DNA of 64,000 nt from Pedobacter kyungheensis (GTDB lineage: Bacteria > Bacteroidota > Bacteroidia > Sphingobacteriales > Sphingobacteriaceae), in NCBI RefSeq assembly GCF_000812965.1, contig NZ_JSYN01000015.1, positions 186,001 to 250,000 of the forward strand, in the 5' to 3' direction. This document shows positions 1-8,266 of this stretch, piece after piece (positions within the stretch are counted from its first letter, which is position 1; each line of letters starts with the position of its first letter). A program made the position numbers and the translations under genes. The notes under the pieces were generated by a model. That model saw only the letters and a program-made list of their open reading frames with translations. It searched no databases and had not been told where the DNA came from.

Positions 1-488
1 ACAAAAGTTTAATGCGTATCGGTAACGATTTACAGCTGAAAAACGAATACAGCAATATCCAGTGGTATGGCCGTGGTCCAGGCGAAAACTACGCAGACAG
101 AAAAACGGCATCATTAATAGGTACTTATAAATCTACCGTTGCCGATCAGTATTTCCCTTACGCCCGTCCGCAGGAAAGCGGTAATAAAACCGAAGTGCGC
201 TGGGTAAATTTTACCGATAAAGCGGGTAAAGGTTTACGTTTCGAATTTGCCGATCAGTTATTGAGTTTTAACGCATTGCCTTACGCGGTTGAAGATTTGG
301 ATCCGGAGGCAGAGAAAAAACAATACCACTCAGGCGAACTGGTAAAACGTAACCAGATTTATGTACACATGGATTTGCAGCAACTGGGTGTGCAGGGGAT
401 TGATAGCTGGGGGTCTATGCCATTAATCCAGTACCAAATTCCTTTCAAAGATTACCAGTACAGTTATTACATCAAACCAATTAAATAG
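1..488 (+). CDS. Beta-galactosidase, GH2 family (C-terminal part only)
   Basis: The reading frame is open from the left edge, so this is the 3' end of a gene that starts outside the window; about 160 residues are visible. The motif WYGRGPGENYADRK and the following beta-rich stretch match the small-chain (domain 5) region that closes large GH2 beta-galactosidases of the LacZ type. This domain forms a beta-sandwich behind the catalytic barrel; the catalytic glutamates lie upstream and cannot be checked. The enzyme would remove terminal beta-galactose from oligosaccharides. Its neighbours downstream (GH27 alpha-galactosidase, M60-like peptidase) suggest a locus for glycoprotein or mucin-like glycans. 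A strong terminator follows directly, so it probably ends its own transcript. Confidence 0.88.
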   Translation, partial: KSLMRIGNDLQLKNEYSNIQWYGRGPGENYADRKTASLIGTYKSTVADQYFPYARPQESGNKTEVRWVNFTDKAGKGLRFEFADQLLSFNALPYAVEDLDPEAEKKQYHSGELVKRNQIYVHMDLQQLGVQGIDSWGSMPLIQYQIPFKDYQYSYYIKPIK

Positions 489-496
489 CGGATCAT

Positions 497-542
497 GTAA
501 AACGGATGATTTAATTACTCAAATCATCCGTTTTACTTTTTT
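497..542 (+). terminator. Rho-independent terminator after the GH2 gene
   Basis: A perfect 16-bp inverted repeat (arms 497-512 and 521-536, loop 513-520) is followed by a T-run. It starts 8 nt after the stop codon of the GH2 gene. Confidence 0.9.
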
Positions 543-550
543 ATAAAGTG

Positions 551-597
551 TGATCGTCATTCCCAACTTGATCCGATAGCTATCGGATGGGAATCCT
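551..597. repeat. Dispersed palindromic intergenic repeat
   Basis: Contains the perfect palindrome ATCCGATAGCTATCGGAT (571-588) set inside gatcgtcattccc ... gggaatcc. Related units occur at 32824-32920 and 32985-33093, so this is a dispersed family and not a gene-specific site. Confidence 0.7.
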
Positions 598-689
598 AAG
601 CTCATAAATTACGATTCACACCTGCAAAGGCAAGAGGAGATTATTTTAAGTATTCCTCATTATTAAAATAGAAACTAACCAAAACAAAA

Positions 690-1892
690 ATGAGACTAAT
701 CAAAATATGCATGGCACTGTTGTTATTCACTCAGGCGGCATTGGCACAAGAATCCAAATTAGCCGTAACGCCATCAATGGGCTGGATGAGCTGGAACATC
801 ATGTCCGAAAATCCGAACGAGAAAGATATTAAAGAAATGGCCGATGCCATGATTAGCAGCGGCATGGTAAAGGCCGGATATCAGTATATTTTTTTAGATG
901 ATTGCTGGCAAGGTGGTCGCGACAATAAAAATAACATCATTGCCGATCCTAAGAAATTCCCTTCAGGCATTAAGGCACTAGCCGATTATTTGCACAGTAA
1001 AGGCATGAAACTGGGGATTTACTCAGATGCCGCACCTTTAACCTGTGGTGGTTACACGGCAAGCCTAAACTTCGAAGATCAGGATGCCAAAACCTTCGCC
1101 TCGTGGGGGATTGATTATCTGAAATACGATTATTGTAACGCACCAGAAGATGTAGAAACTGCTAAAAAAAGATATGGCAAAATAGCCCAGGCCTTGCGCA
1201 AATCGGGTAGGGATATTGTTTTGGGCATTTGCGAATGGGGACCGCGCGAACCCTGGAACTGGGGTGCACAGGTTGGCGGACAAAGCTGGCGCACCACTTA
1301 CGATATCAGGGATAAATGGCTGGATACAGAAGGTAAAGGAGGTGTTGGTATTTACAATGTGGTTGATAAAATGGCCGGATTGGCCAGTTTTTCTGGTCCG
1401 GGTAAATGGAACGATGGCGATATGCTGGTAGCAGGTTTGCATGGCACCAAAGGCCCTTCTTCTGCTTTTAAAGGCGTAGGTTGTACAAAAGCCGAATACC
1501 AAAGTCAGATGAGTTTATACAGCATGCTCAATTCACCACTGTATGCCAGCTGCGATATCCGTAAAATGGACGATGAAGCCAGAACCATTTTTACCAATGC
1601 CGAAGTTATTGCCTTAAATCAGGATGCTTTGGGCAAGCAAGCCGAACGCAAAATTAAAACCGATATCTGGGATGTTTTTGTACGCCCATTGGCTAACGGC
1701 GATTTTGCCATAGCCATCTTAAATAAATCGGGTTCAACACAAAATGCCAATGTAAACTTTGCAGATCTGGGCTTGACCGGTAAATACGAGTTAAAAGATT
1801 TATGGCAACACAAGATTGTTGGCAAAAACAATAAGTGGAACGGTGAGGTAACTGCTCACGAAACCAAAGTTTTCCGCTTGAAAAAAGTGTAA
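690..1892 (+). CDS. Alpha-galactosidase, GH27 family (secreted)
   Basis: A 400-residue protein with a signal peptide (about residues 1-19, ending ALAQ) and a GH27 TIM barrel. Visible signatures are the N-terminal PSMGWMSWN, the substrate-binding FLDDCW (66-73), the nucleophile region YLKYDYCN (Asp147) and the acid/base region WRTTYDI (Asp205). The C-terminal 90 residues form the usual beta-sandwich. The expected reaction is hydrolysis of terminal alpha-galactosides. GH27 also contains alpha-N-acetylgalactosaminidases and beta-L-arabinopyranosidases, and these cannot be separated by eye. It has its own start after a 200-bp spacer and lies 37 bp before the M60-like peptidase, so the two are probably co-transcribed. 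The pairing would fit removal of capping sugars before proteolysis of a glycoprotein. Confidence 0.9.
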   Translation: MRLIKICMALLLFTQAALAQESKLAVTPSMGWMSWNIMSENPNEKDIKEMADAMISSGMVKAGYQYIFLDDCWQGGRDNKNNIIADPKKFPSGIKALADYLHSKGMKLGIYSDAAPLTCGGYTASLNFEDQDAKTFASWGIDYLKYDYCNAPEDVETAKKRYGKIAQALRKSGRDIVLGICEWGPREPWNWGAQVGGQSWRTTYDIRDKWLDTEGKGGVGIYNVVDKMAGLASFSGPGKWNDGDMLVAGLHGTKGPSSAFKGVGCTKAEYQSQMSLYSMLNSPLYASCDIRKMDDEARTIFTNAEVIALNQDALGKQAERKIKTDIWDVFVRPLANGDFAIAILNKSGSTQNANVNFADLGLTGKYELKDLWQHKIVGKNNKWNGEVTAHETKVFRLKKV

Positions 1893-1929
1893 TACAATCA
1901 AAAAACTAAAACCATACAAATTAAACACC

Positions 1930-3453
1930 ATGAACCAAACATCAATTAAATCAGCATTAACACTCGCTCTTGTGGCAGGTGGGCTGATTACCTTTGCTCA
2001 GGATGTTGCTAAAGATCCGGCAACTATTGTCATTTCGCCCGAACATACGCTTTCTAAAACAGATACTGAATTTAGAAAAGCGATAGCCAAATGGAGTGAT
2101 GAAACCTTGAAAAGTACCGATTATAAAAGCATTAAGGCACAGCCATCGGCCAATATCTTCCCGGGAACAGTAAAAGAGGGCTTTCAGTTTATTAATAAAA
2201 CGGTAAGCATCGAACATAAAAAAATGGCCGATAGTCTGGTAACAATTGTATCAACCCTCGGCTATTCTGGTTACGATAATGCCACCATGTACAGCACGGG
2301 TTTATATGCTAAAGCTGGCGAGTACATCGAAATTGATGTACCAAAAAATGCCGATGTAAACGAGCTTGAAGTGCAGATTGGTGCACACAGCGACCGTTTG
2401 AACTACTGGGTAGCTGGTAAAGAAGATTGGCGCAGGATGCCAATTATTACCAAAAAACAAAAGCTGGTAGTGGGTAAAAACAGGCTGGCTTCGCCTTTTG
2501 GTGGTTTAATTTACATTGATGTTAAGCCACAGGCAGCTAGCAGAAAAATTGATTTCAAAATTAGCCATGCTGTAGCCGCACCACTCTTTGTTTTGGGCAA
2601 GAGCACGCAAAGCGATTGGGAAAACCAGCTGAAAAACAATAAAGCACCCTGGGGCGAGATGGCAACTGAAAATGTGATTTTAACCCTGCCTGATAGTGTA
2701 TTACAAACCATTAAAAAGCCTGAAGAAGTGCTTAAACTCTGGGATCTGGTTGTATTGGGTGAGCTCGATCTGGCCAATATGCCTGCTCCGTTTTATCGTG
2801 CGCAACGCATGGTACCCGATGAGCATATCGGAGGTGGTTACATGCACAGCGGTTACCCGATCATGATTCACCATTCGCCCTCAAAACACATGCTTTCTAA
2901 CGAAATTATGGCTAACCCTGAGTTGTTGATGAAACCGAGTAAAGGTGGGGCAAACTGGGGCTTTTTCCACGAAATTGGGCACAACATGCAAAACCTGAAC
3001 TGGGTTTTTGGTGGAACAACTGAGGTGAGTAACAACTTTTTTTCGCTGTACATGTTCGATAGGTTAATGGGTGGAAGAGATGATTCGCATACGGGCGTAT
3101 CAAGCGCCAATACGCAGAAAATGATGAAAAAATATTTTGCAGAAGGTGCTGATTACGAAAAATGGAAAAAGGATCCTTTCCTGGGACTCATTATGTTTCG
3201 TCAGATGCAGGAAGGATTTGGATGGGAGAGCTTTAAAACTTTCTTTAAAGAATATCAGAAAATTGGTCCTTCTATTGGTGAACTTAACGACCAACAAAAA
3301 CGCGATTTGTGGGCAAAAACCTATTCGAATATTGTGAAACGTAACCTTGCACCTTTTTTTATTACCTGGGGCGTAGGTATCAGCGAACAAACGCAAAAGG
3401 AACTGGCAGGTTTGCCTGCCTGGAAGCCTTTCAATTTTCCGCCGGTAAACTAG
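1930..3453 (+). CDS. M60-like (mucinase/enhancin-type) zinc metallopeptidase
   Basis: A 507-residue secreted protein: signal peptide about 1-23, an N-terminal beta-rich region, then the zinc motif HEIGH (His347, Glu348, His351) with a downstream glutamate in TTEVSNN (Glu365), 14 residues after the second His. This is the HExxH-x(8-28)-E pattern of peptidase family M60, whose characterised members cut mucin-type O-glycoproteins or host surface proteins. No separate carbohydrate-binding module is visible. It sits directly downstream of a GH27 alpha-galactosidase in the same orientation, which supports a role in degrading glycosylated proteins outside the cytoplasm. The substrate is inferred. 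Confidence 0.82.
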   Translation: MNQTSIKSALTLALVAGGLITFAQDVAKDPATIVISPEHTLSKTDTEFRKAIAKWSDETLKSTDYKSIKAQPSANIFPGTVKEGFQFINKTVSIEHKKMADSLVTIVSTLGYSGYDNATMYSTGLYAKAGEYIEIDVPKNADVNELEVQIGAHSDRLNYWVAGKEDWRRMPIITKKQKLVVGKNRLASPFGGLIYIDVKPQAASRKIDFKISHAVAAPLFVLGKSTQSDWENQLKNNKAPWGEMATENVILTLPDSVLQTIKKPEEVLKLWDLVVLGELDLANMPAPFYRAQRMVPDEHIGGGYMHSGYPIMIHHSPSKHMLSNEIMANPELLMKPSKGGANWGFFHEIGHNMQNLNWVFGGTTEVSNNFFSLYMFDRLMGGRDDSHTGVSSANTQKMMKKYFAEGADYEKWKKDPFLGLIMFRQMQEGFGWESFKTFFKEYQKIGPSIGELNDQQKRDLWAKTYSNIVKRNLAPFFITWGVGISEQTQKELAGLPAWKPFNFPPVN

Positions 3454-3487
3454 TTTAAGTGCTATTTAATCAAAAACAATTAAGATT

Positions 3488-3790
3488 ATGGCATCAGGCG
3501 AAAAAAGAACAACAAAAGCAAAGGAGCTCAATATTTATGAGGTTAATCCCATTATTTTCTATTCTGGCGAAGCCGATGAATTGAATATAGAACTGCTTGA
3601 ATTTAATTATGGCGAATTGATCATCAAATCGTTATCAACAGCTATTTTCGAGGTGAAATCGCTGGTTATGGCCGACGAAGATTTTATCATCAAGTGGAAA
3701 CAGGATGCTAAAGGATTGAGAATTAGCTTGCCAGATGGCCTAACTAATGACGAAAACAGGGAGAAATGTGTCTTAAAAATTAAGTTTTAA
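3488..3790 (+). CDS. Small orphan protein resembling a GH29 fucosidase C-terminal domain
   Basis: A 100-residue protein starting 34 bp after the M60-like gene, same strand. It has no signal peptide or membrane segment. The C-terminal pattern (FEVKSL, then KQDAKGLRISLPDG, ending VLKIKF) resembles the terminal beta-sandwich of alpha-L-fucosidases, where a similar KQ-x-GL-x-I-x-LP strand pair closes the protein. No catalytic barrel is present, so it is either a free-standing accessory domain or the leftover 3' end of a larger gene after deletion. The codon pattern looks coding. The function is unknown and the fucosidase resemblance is by eye. Confidence 0.5.
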   Translation: MASGEKRTTKAKELNIYEVNPIIFYSGEADELNIELLEFNYGELIIKSLSTAIFEVKSLVMADEDFIIKWKQDAKGLRISLPDGLTNDENREKCVLKIKF

Positions 3791-3807
3791 GCCTATTCTA
3801 AAAAGCG

Positions 3808-4031
3808 GACCTATGAGGTTTTAATGGGCATATTGCTTATAAACCTCATAGGTCTATTATTATTAAGAGGTTTAATGGGCATGTCGCTTAGAAATCTCAT
3901 AGGTCTTTTATTTATCAGCTATAAAAATTATTTCAAACCTATGAGGTTTAATGTGCATATTGCTTATAAACCTCATAGGTCTTTTGTAATAATAGGTTTA
4001 ATGGGGAAACCACCTGGAAACCTTATAGGTC
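3808..4031. repeat. Block of four imperfect palindromic repeat units
   Basis: Four related units (3808-3854, 3866-3905, 3936-3981, 3993-4031), each with a core like gaggtttaatgggcat and ending near cataggtct. Units 1 and 3 are near-perfect hairpins with arms ACCTATGAGGTTT / AAACCTCATAGGT. An open frame of 72 codons across the block only reflects the repetition (LIGLL repeated) and is not called as a gene. The block lies between convergent genes. Confidence 0.8.
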
Positions 4032-4060
4032 TTTTATATTAATAGGCCCTATTACTCACC

Positions 4061-4687
4061 TCATTTAACATATTCTTTAATAAACACCTGCGGATTGTAA
4101 AACCGCTCATTGAGCTGTGCCTTGGTAAAGGTTAACCAGCTTGCGCAGCCATAATCATCAAATTTCTTTCTGATTTCGAGATGCAGGTGATGGTAATCGC
4201 CACCATATTTTTTGCTTTCCTGTGGGGTAAACAAGCGGGCTAGTTTGGTGTTCTGATCAACGTTTTGGCCATTGCTTACATACACTTCTTTTAAATGTTT
4301 ATAGGTAGTAAACATGGTTGTGCCATTGGCTAATTTATGCTTTACCACAACCGTACGCTGGTTTTCACCTAAATGTACCGAGCAAACAGTGCCGTTGGCC
4401 ATGGCATAGACACCAACCAGTTTGCTTTTGGGTTGAGCAGGGTTAATATCAATCGCCGTGTGAATATGCCCTTTAACATAACTATCGCGATGATCGCCAA
4501 AAATGCTGATGATTTTAATGTTATTTACCTTTTTGCGGTTGGCTACCTCGAAGGGCAGGTACCATTGATCAGCTGTTTTTGCCGGACTAACCTCACTGTA
4601 ATAGGGTTTCCAGCGATCGCGGTCTTTTTCAATGGTTGGCGTTTCAAATAACAGGGCCGATAAAATGATCAGTAATAATGCTTTCAT
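4061..4687 (-). CDS. M23/LytM-type peptidase domain protein, secreted
   Basis: A 208-residue protein from the ATG at 4687; the TTG eight codons upstream is less likely because the ATG opens directly into a signal peptide (MKALLLIILSALL). The M23 zinc ligand pattern is present: HTAID (His76, Asp80) after FGDHRD, and HHLHLEI (His167, His169), with a conserved YKHL (His131) between them. Family members cleave peptidoglycan cross-bridges or act as amidase activators. Here the GHIHTAIDI version lacks the usual glycine run near the first ligand. The gene is alone, convergent with the orphan gene, and flanked by repeats. The active site looks complete; the substrate is inferred. Confidence 0.75.
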   Translation of the reverse strand: MKALLLIILSALLFETPTIEKDRDRWKPYYSEVSPAKTADQWYLPFEVANRKKVNNIKIISIFGDHRDSYVKGHIHTAIDINPAQPKSKLVGVYAMANGTVCSVHLGENQRTVVVKHKLANGTTMFTTYKHLKEVYVSNGQNVDQNTKLARLFTPQESKKYGGDYHHLHLEIRKKFDDYGCASWLTFTKAQLNERFYNPQVFIKEYVK

Positions 4688-4755
4688 AATTGATGGGAAT
4701 TGGTAAAGCAAGATAAGATTATTTTAAGAAATTAACTATTTTTATAGTTTTAATA

Positions 4756-4857
4756 GATCGTCATCTCGACTGAAGCGCAGTCCCAATATTAAGTCGGGAG
4801 AGAGATCTATCCCGATAGATTTCTCGGCTGCGTTGCACTTCGCTCGAAATGACGATC
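4756..4857. repeat. Long (about 100 bp) inverted-repeat element
   Basis: Termini GATCGTCATcTCGA and TCGAaATGACGATC pair over 14 bp, with an inner imperfect palindrome (agatctatcccgatagattt). The same architecture recurs at 14979-15083, and a divergent version is at 6818-6887. No open frame is present; it behaves as a dispersed intergenic element. Confidence 0.75.
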
Positions 4858-4866
4858 CTATCAGTG

Positions 4867-4931
4867 GTGTCAGATGTTAGCATCTGACACTCAATAGAAC
4901 ATTTTTTAATACAGCCAGATGGTAACATCTG
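4867..4931. repeat. Two CAGATG-type hairpins
   Basis: GTGTCAGATG-ttag-CATCTGACAC (4867-4890) is a perfect 10-bp stem with a 4-nt loop. CAGATG-gtaa-CATCTG (4916-4931) follows. Two more of the family occur at 26569-26636. Confidence 0.75.
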
Positions 4932-4947
4932 ACTGCACAGGATTAAG

Positions 4948-6759
4948 CTATACTAAAACATCCTCTTTCAAAGCTTCAGCCGCAGGGTTCACCAGCGTGC
5001 CAATCAATTCCGGTACCGGAACATCGGTGCTTTCGCTGTAACCATGGGTAAGTAACCTCACGCGGTTAATGCATACGCGTGTAAACTCTGGAACAAACAG
5101 GTCGAATTTTTCAAATTTTGAAGCTAGTTCAGGATTTTCCTGCTGGAAAGCCAAAATCACATCGGCCACCTGACGCCAGAACTGTTTTTCATCCAAACCT
5201 ACATAGCTATGGAAAATATTGCCCAGGTACCTGAATACGGCATCAAAAATGCCTGAAAGGATAAAAAGGGGAGCCAACTCGTCGTTAATTTCCCTTAAAA
5301 CATCAACCAGCTCTTCGGGTAATTTAGCTTTCGATTCTTCTGTAAGTACAATTTCTTCCACAAAATCTTTGATGATAATTCTTTCCGGAGCCCCGTTTTT
5401 CATCACCAATATGGTATTTTCGCCATGCGGACTAAAGAAAAAGGCATGTTTGTAAAATATGCGTAGCACCGGCTTTAAGTATGCCGATAAATAAGCATTT
5501 AACCAACTCGCGGCATCTAATCCCGATTTTTCGATCAGTGCCTGTACCATGCTTTTGCCCGGATCATCTACATAAAGCAAGCTGGCCATTGTCATGATGT
5601 TTTCGCCTTCAAGTAAATAGTTTTCAGCACTCTCGCGCCAAATGGCCCCTAAAAACTCCTGGTACTGGTATGGTGACCCTGGAATTTCGCTGTATTGTGG
5701 ATGCGTGTAGGCTACTGTTGCCACCTCGCCCAAAAGCACTACGCGGGTCTGCTTTAAATATTCGTCGCCTTGCAGCATATCTTTTGCCCATTGTGTTACC
5801 CTTGGTGCTATAGCCAGTTTTTTAGGCGATAAACCCCTGAATATTGAAGTGTTTAAAATAGAAATAGCAGTTTTTACATAATGCTTTTTAGGCTCGCTTA
5901 CATTAAAAAAGGTGCGGATACTGTTTTGGCACATGTATTCATCAGCACCAAGTCCGACAGGTACAATTAACTGATGGGCAATATCATGCGCCAATTGCAG
6001 CACAATTTTATTGTTCCACTGCCATTCGTGCACAGGTATAAAGAAATAATCAGCCGGCTGTAGCTGCTGTTCTAAAAGTACCTGGTTAAAATCGTGTACC
6101 TGTTTTAAGCTAAGCTCCTCATTGTAGAACGAAAAGGCCGAAATGCTTTCAATACTTTTAAACGATGCCCTGCTTTGGTGTACCGCCAGCCAGGCCAAAC
6201 GCGTTTTTTGTGCAGCTTCGGGTGCATATTTACCCTGATCGCTGTGGTTAAAACCTATGCGGCCTTTGTTAATGGTAGCCCACGGGTGCCCATCCATCTG
6301 GTGCTCAATGGTCTGGTAATCTGCATTGGCCAGTTCATCAGCAGTTAACCGGCCTTTTTCGTGGATGTAGGCATCAGCATAAAGCGTATTTAAGGTTTCT
6401 TCTATAAAATGGGCCAGCGTAAAGGGTTTAATACCGAAAGTTTGTTGCAGCTCGGTATAAAATGCAGGTGCATTGTTTACTGCTACACTTTCGCCGTTAA
6501 CAAACTTTTTAATGCTCTTTTTATCAATATGCAGGTAATCCAGCGCCCGTTCCTGACCCGAAAAGGTGTAGTAAATATCGGCACTGTCAGTAGCTAAATG
6601 GTAATCGGTCCAGGCTGGTTTATGGTTACCAATCTGTTCCGGTTCGGCAAGTTTCTCGTGCATCAGTTCTACAATCGATTTGGCAATATAATTGAGATTT
6701 ACCTTATCCCAGATTTCTTTTTTTAATGGTTTTATTTGATCGAAGTCGTTGTAATTCAT
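4948..6759 (-). CDS. NIS siderophore synthetase, IucA/IucC family (last step of the operon)
   Basis: A 603-residue ATP-dependent carboxylate-amine ligase of the NRPS-independent siderophore type. The nucleotide-binding signature is MDGHPWATINKGRIGF (about 155-170, with His158, Lys165 and Arg167). The C-terminal half has the conserved segments around HGENTILVMKNG and IIKDF, and the iron-reductase-like (FhuF-type) tail usual in this family. Length matches IucA/IucC members (about 580-620). It is the most distal gene of the minus-strand siderophore operon, 163 bp after the monooxygenase, with a repeat in the gap. The expected role is condensing an acyl-hydroxamate amine arm with a carboxylate such as citrate. 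Substrate and order of condensation are inferred. Confidence 0.88.
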   Translation of the reverse strand: MNYNDFDQIKPLKKEIWDKVNLNYIAKSIVELMHEKLAEPEQIGNHKPAWTDYHLATDSADIYYTFSGQERALDYLHIDKKSIKKFVNGESVAVNNAPAFYTELQQTFGIKPFTLAHFIEETLNTLYADAYIHEKGRLTADELANADYQTIEHQMDGHPWATINKGRIGFNHSDQGKYAPEAAQKTRLAWLAVHQSRASFKSIESISAFSFYNEELSLKQVHDFNQVLLEQQLQPADYFFIPVHEWQWNNKIVLQLAHDIAHQLIVPVGLGADEYMCQNSIRTFFNVSEPKKHYVKTAISILNTSIFRGLSPKKLAIAPRVTQWAKDMLQGDEYLKQTRVVLLGEVATVAYTHPQYSEIPGSPYQYQEFLGAIWRESAENYLLEGENIMTMASLLYVDDPGKSMVQALIEKSGLDAASWLNAYLSAYLKPVLRIFYKHAFFFSPHGENTILVMKNGAPERIIIKDFVEEIVLTEESKAKLPEELVDVLREINDELAPLFILSGIFDAVFRYLGNIFHSYVGLDEKQFWRQVADVILAFQQENPELASKFEKFDLFVPEFTRVCINRVRLLTHGYSESTDVPVPELIGTLVNPAAEALKEDVLV

Positions 6760-6785
6760 GGTTTTGTTTTCAGTTATAAGTTAGT

Positions 6786-6938
6786 CCGGATTTGTAATCC
6801 GGCTCTCAATTATAGATCTGTCATCCTGAGCCTGTCGAAGGATCTTCTAAATATTTACCTGGCGTTTCGACAAGCTCAACGTGACAGTGTTGGATTTCAA
6901 ATCCGTTTTTCAGTGATCGGGATTACAAATCCCGACCA
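6786..6938. repeat. Cluster of intergenic hairpins between siderophore genes
   Basis: Contains CCGGATT-tgt-AATCCGG (6786-6802), an imperfect long inverted repeat (ctgtcatcctgagc ... gtgacag, 6818-6887) and CGGGATT-aca-AATCCCG (6918-6934). The last hairpin overlaps the final codons of the monooxygenase gene, so the C-terminal VGRDL is encoded by repeat sequence. Confidence 0.7.
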
Positions 6939-8266
6939 ACTGTAAATTGTATTTGCTCCTCAGCTAATTCAGGCTCTTGTTTTTCTGTTATACTAAATTG
7001 CTGGAAAGCGATGCGTTTTTCTATTTTATAGATTTCGAAACCCAGCACGGCATTGATAATGGAAGCATTGCGGTAAGCGCCCATACCCAAATCTGGAGTT
7101 ACGAAACCGTGGGTATGCAATTCGGCATTCTGAACAAAAATTTCATCTCCGTTTACATCAATGGCATAATTGCGGTGCACCTGAAAAAGTCCGTCGGTAT
7201 TGCGGCCAATGCGATCTTGTATTGGGGTTAAAAACTGAGGCTCATTGTATTTGTAACCCGTGGCCAGTATCACAAAATCAGTAGCTACGCTGAAATCTTT
7301 TTCGCTCTCTGTATGGTAAAAATCGAGTTGATAAGAACCGTCGTTTTCGATTAAATTGTTTAGCTGGCAGTTGGGCATCAATTCTGCATTTATTTTTTCG
7401 CCATCTACGCTTAACTCATACAGTTTATCAAAAATCTGGTTAATCAGATCGAAATTAATGCCTTTGAACAACGAGTTTTGCTTGCTTAACAGTTGTTTCC
7501 GTTTCGCATCAGTCAGGTTGTAAAAGTGGTCTACATACTCTGGCGAGGTCAGTTCCAATGTCAGTTTCGAATATTCCATTGGGAAAAACCGGTCAGGGCG
7601 CGTAAACCATTTTAACTGTAGTCCGTTTTCTGTTTCAGGTAAAAGGTCGTAAAAAATCTCTGCTGCACTTTGTCCTGAACCTACTATCGTTACCGTTTTT
7701 TGCTGTAAAATACTTTGTTTAAACCGGAGGTACTCCGAAGAATGTATTGCATTTTTATGCAAAGCCGGTTTAACAAAATCCGGCACCTTTGGACCAGTTC
7801 CGGTACCCAGCACAATTTTTTTTGTGAAAATTGTTTCGGTAGTTCCGGTGTTTTGGTTAATTCGCTCGATCTCGTAAATACCATCTTTGTAATGTATAGC
7901 GGTAACTTTTTGCTCAAACTGGCAGTTAGGCAAGTGGCTAATCGCCCATCTGCAATAAGCATTATATTCTTTGCGCAGTACAAAGAAATCTTCCCTGATG
8001 TAAAATTTATACAAACGATCTGTTTGTTTCAGGTAATTTAAAAAGCTGTATGAGCTGGTTGGATCGGCTAAAGTAACCAAATCTGCCATAAAAGGTACCT
8101 GCAGGGTGGCATCGCTTAGCATCATACCCGGGTGCCAGTTAAATTCGCTGGCCTGATCTAAAAACAGAGTCGATAAACCGTTAATTGGTGCACATAAAGC
8201 GGCCAGCCCCAGGTTAAAAGGGCCAATGCCAATGCCTACTATGTCGTATATTTTCTGGTTTTGCAT
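6923..8266 (-). CDS. Lysine/ornithine/diamine N-monooxygenase (IucD/PvdA/RhbE-like)
   Basis: A 447-residue flavin-dependent N-hydroxylase. The FAD motif GIGIGPFNLGLA is at 11-22, followed by FNWHPGM; the NADPH motif VGSGQSAAE is in the middle, and the ATGY motif (VILATGYKY) is in the C-terminal third. It makes the N-hydroxy amine that becomes the hydroxamate iron ligand. The ATG at 8266 overlaps the stop of the upstream synthetase-acyltransferase gene in a TAATG junction, with a GGAGG ribosome-binding site 8 nt before it, so the two are translationally coupled. Which amine is hydroxylated (cadaverine, diaminopropane or an amino acid) depends on the decarboxylase at the operon start and is not decided by sequence here. 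Confidence 0.9.
   Translation of the reverse strand: MQNQKIYDIVGIGIGPFNLGLAALCAPINGLSTLFLDQASEFNWHPGMMLSDATLQVPFMADLVTLADPTSSYSFLNYLKQTDRLYKFYIREDFFVLRKEYNAYCRWAISHLPNCQFEQKVTAIHYKDGIYEIERINQNTGTTETIFTKKIVLGTGTGPKVPDFVKPALHKNAIHSSEYLRFKQSILQQKTVTIVGSGQSAAEIFYDLLPETENGLQLKWFTRPDRFFPMEYSKLTLELTSPEYVDHFYNLTDAKRKQLLSKQNSLFKGINFDLINQIFDKLYELSVDGEKINAELMPNCQLNNLIENDGSYQLDFYHTESEKDFSVATDFVILATGYKYNEPQFLTPIQDRIGRNTDGLFQVHRNYAIDVNGDEIFVQNAELHTHGFVTPDLGMGAYRNASIINAVLGFEIYKIEKRIAFQQFSITEKQEPELAEEQIQFTVGRDL

Noticed and set aside
1065..1502. 145-codon minus-strand frame inside the GH27 gene
   Set aside because: It is antisense to a clearly conserved enzyme, has no recognisable motif, and such shadows are common opposite well-used codons.
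3824..4042. 72-codon frame over the palindromic block
   Set aside because: The translation is only the repeated LIGLL/MGM unit of the DNA repeat; there is no ribosome-binding site.
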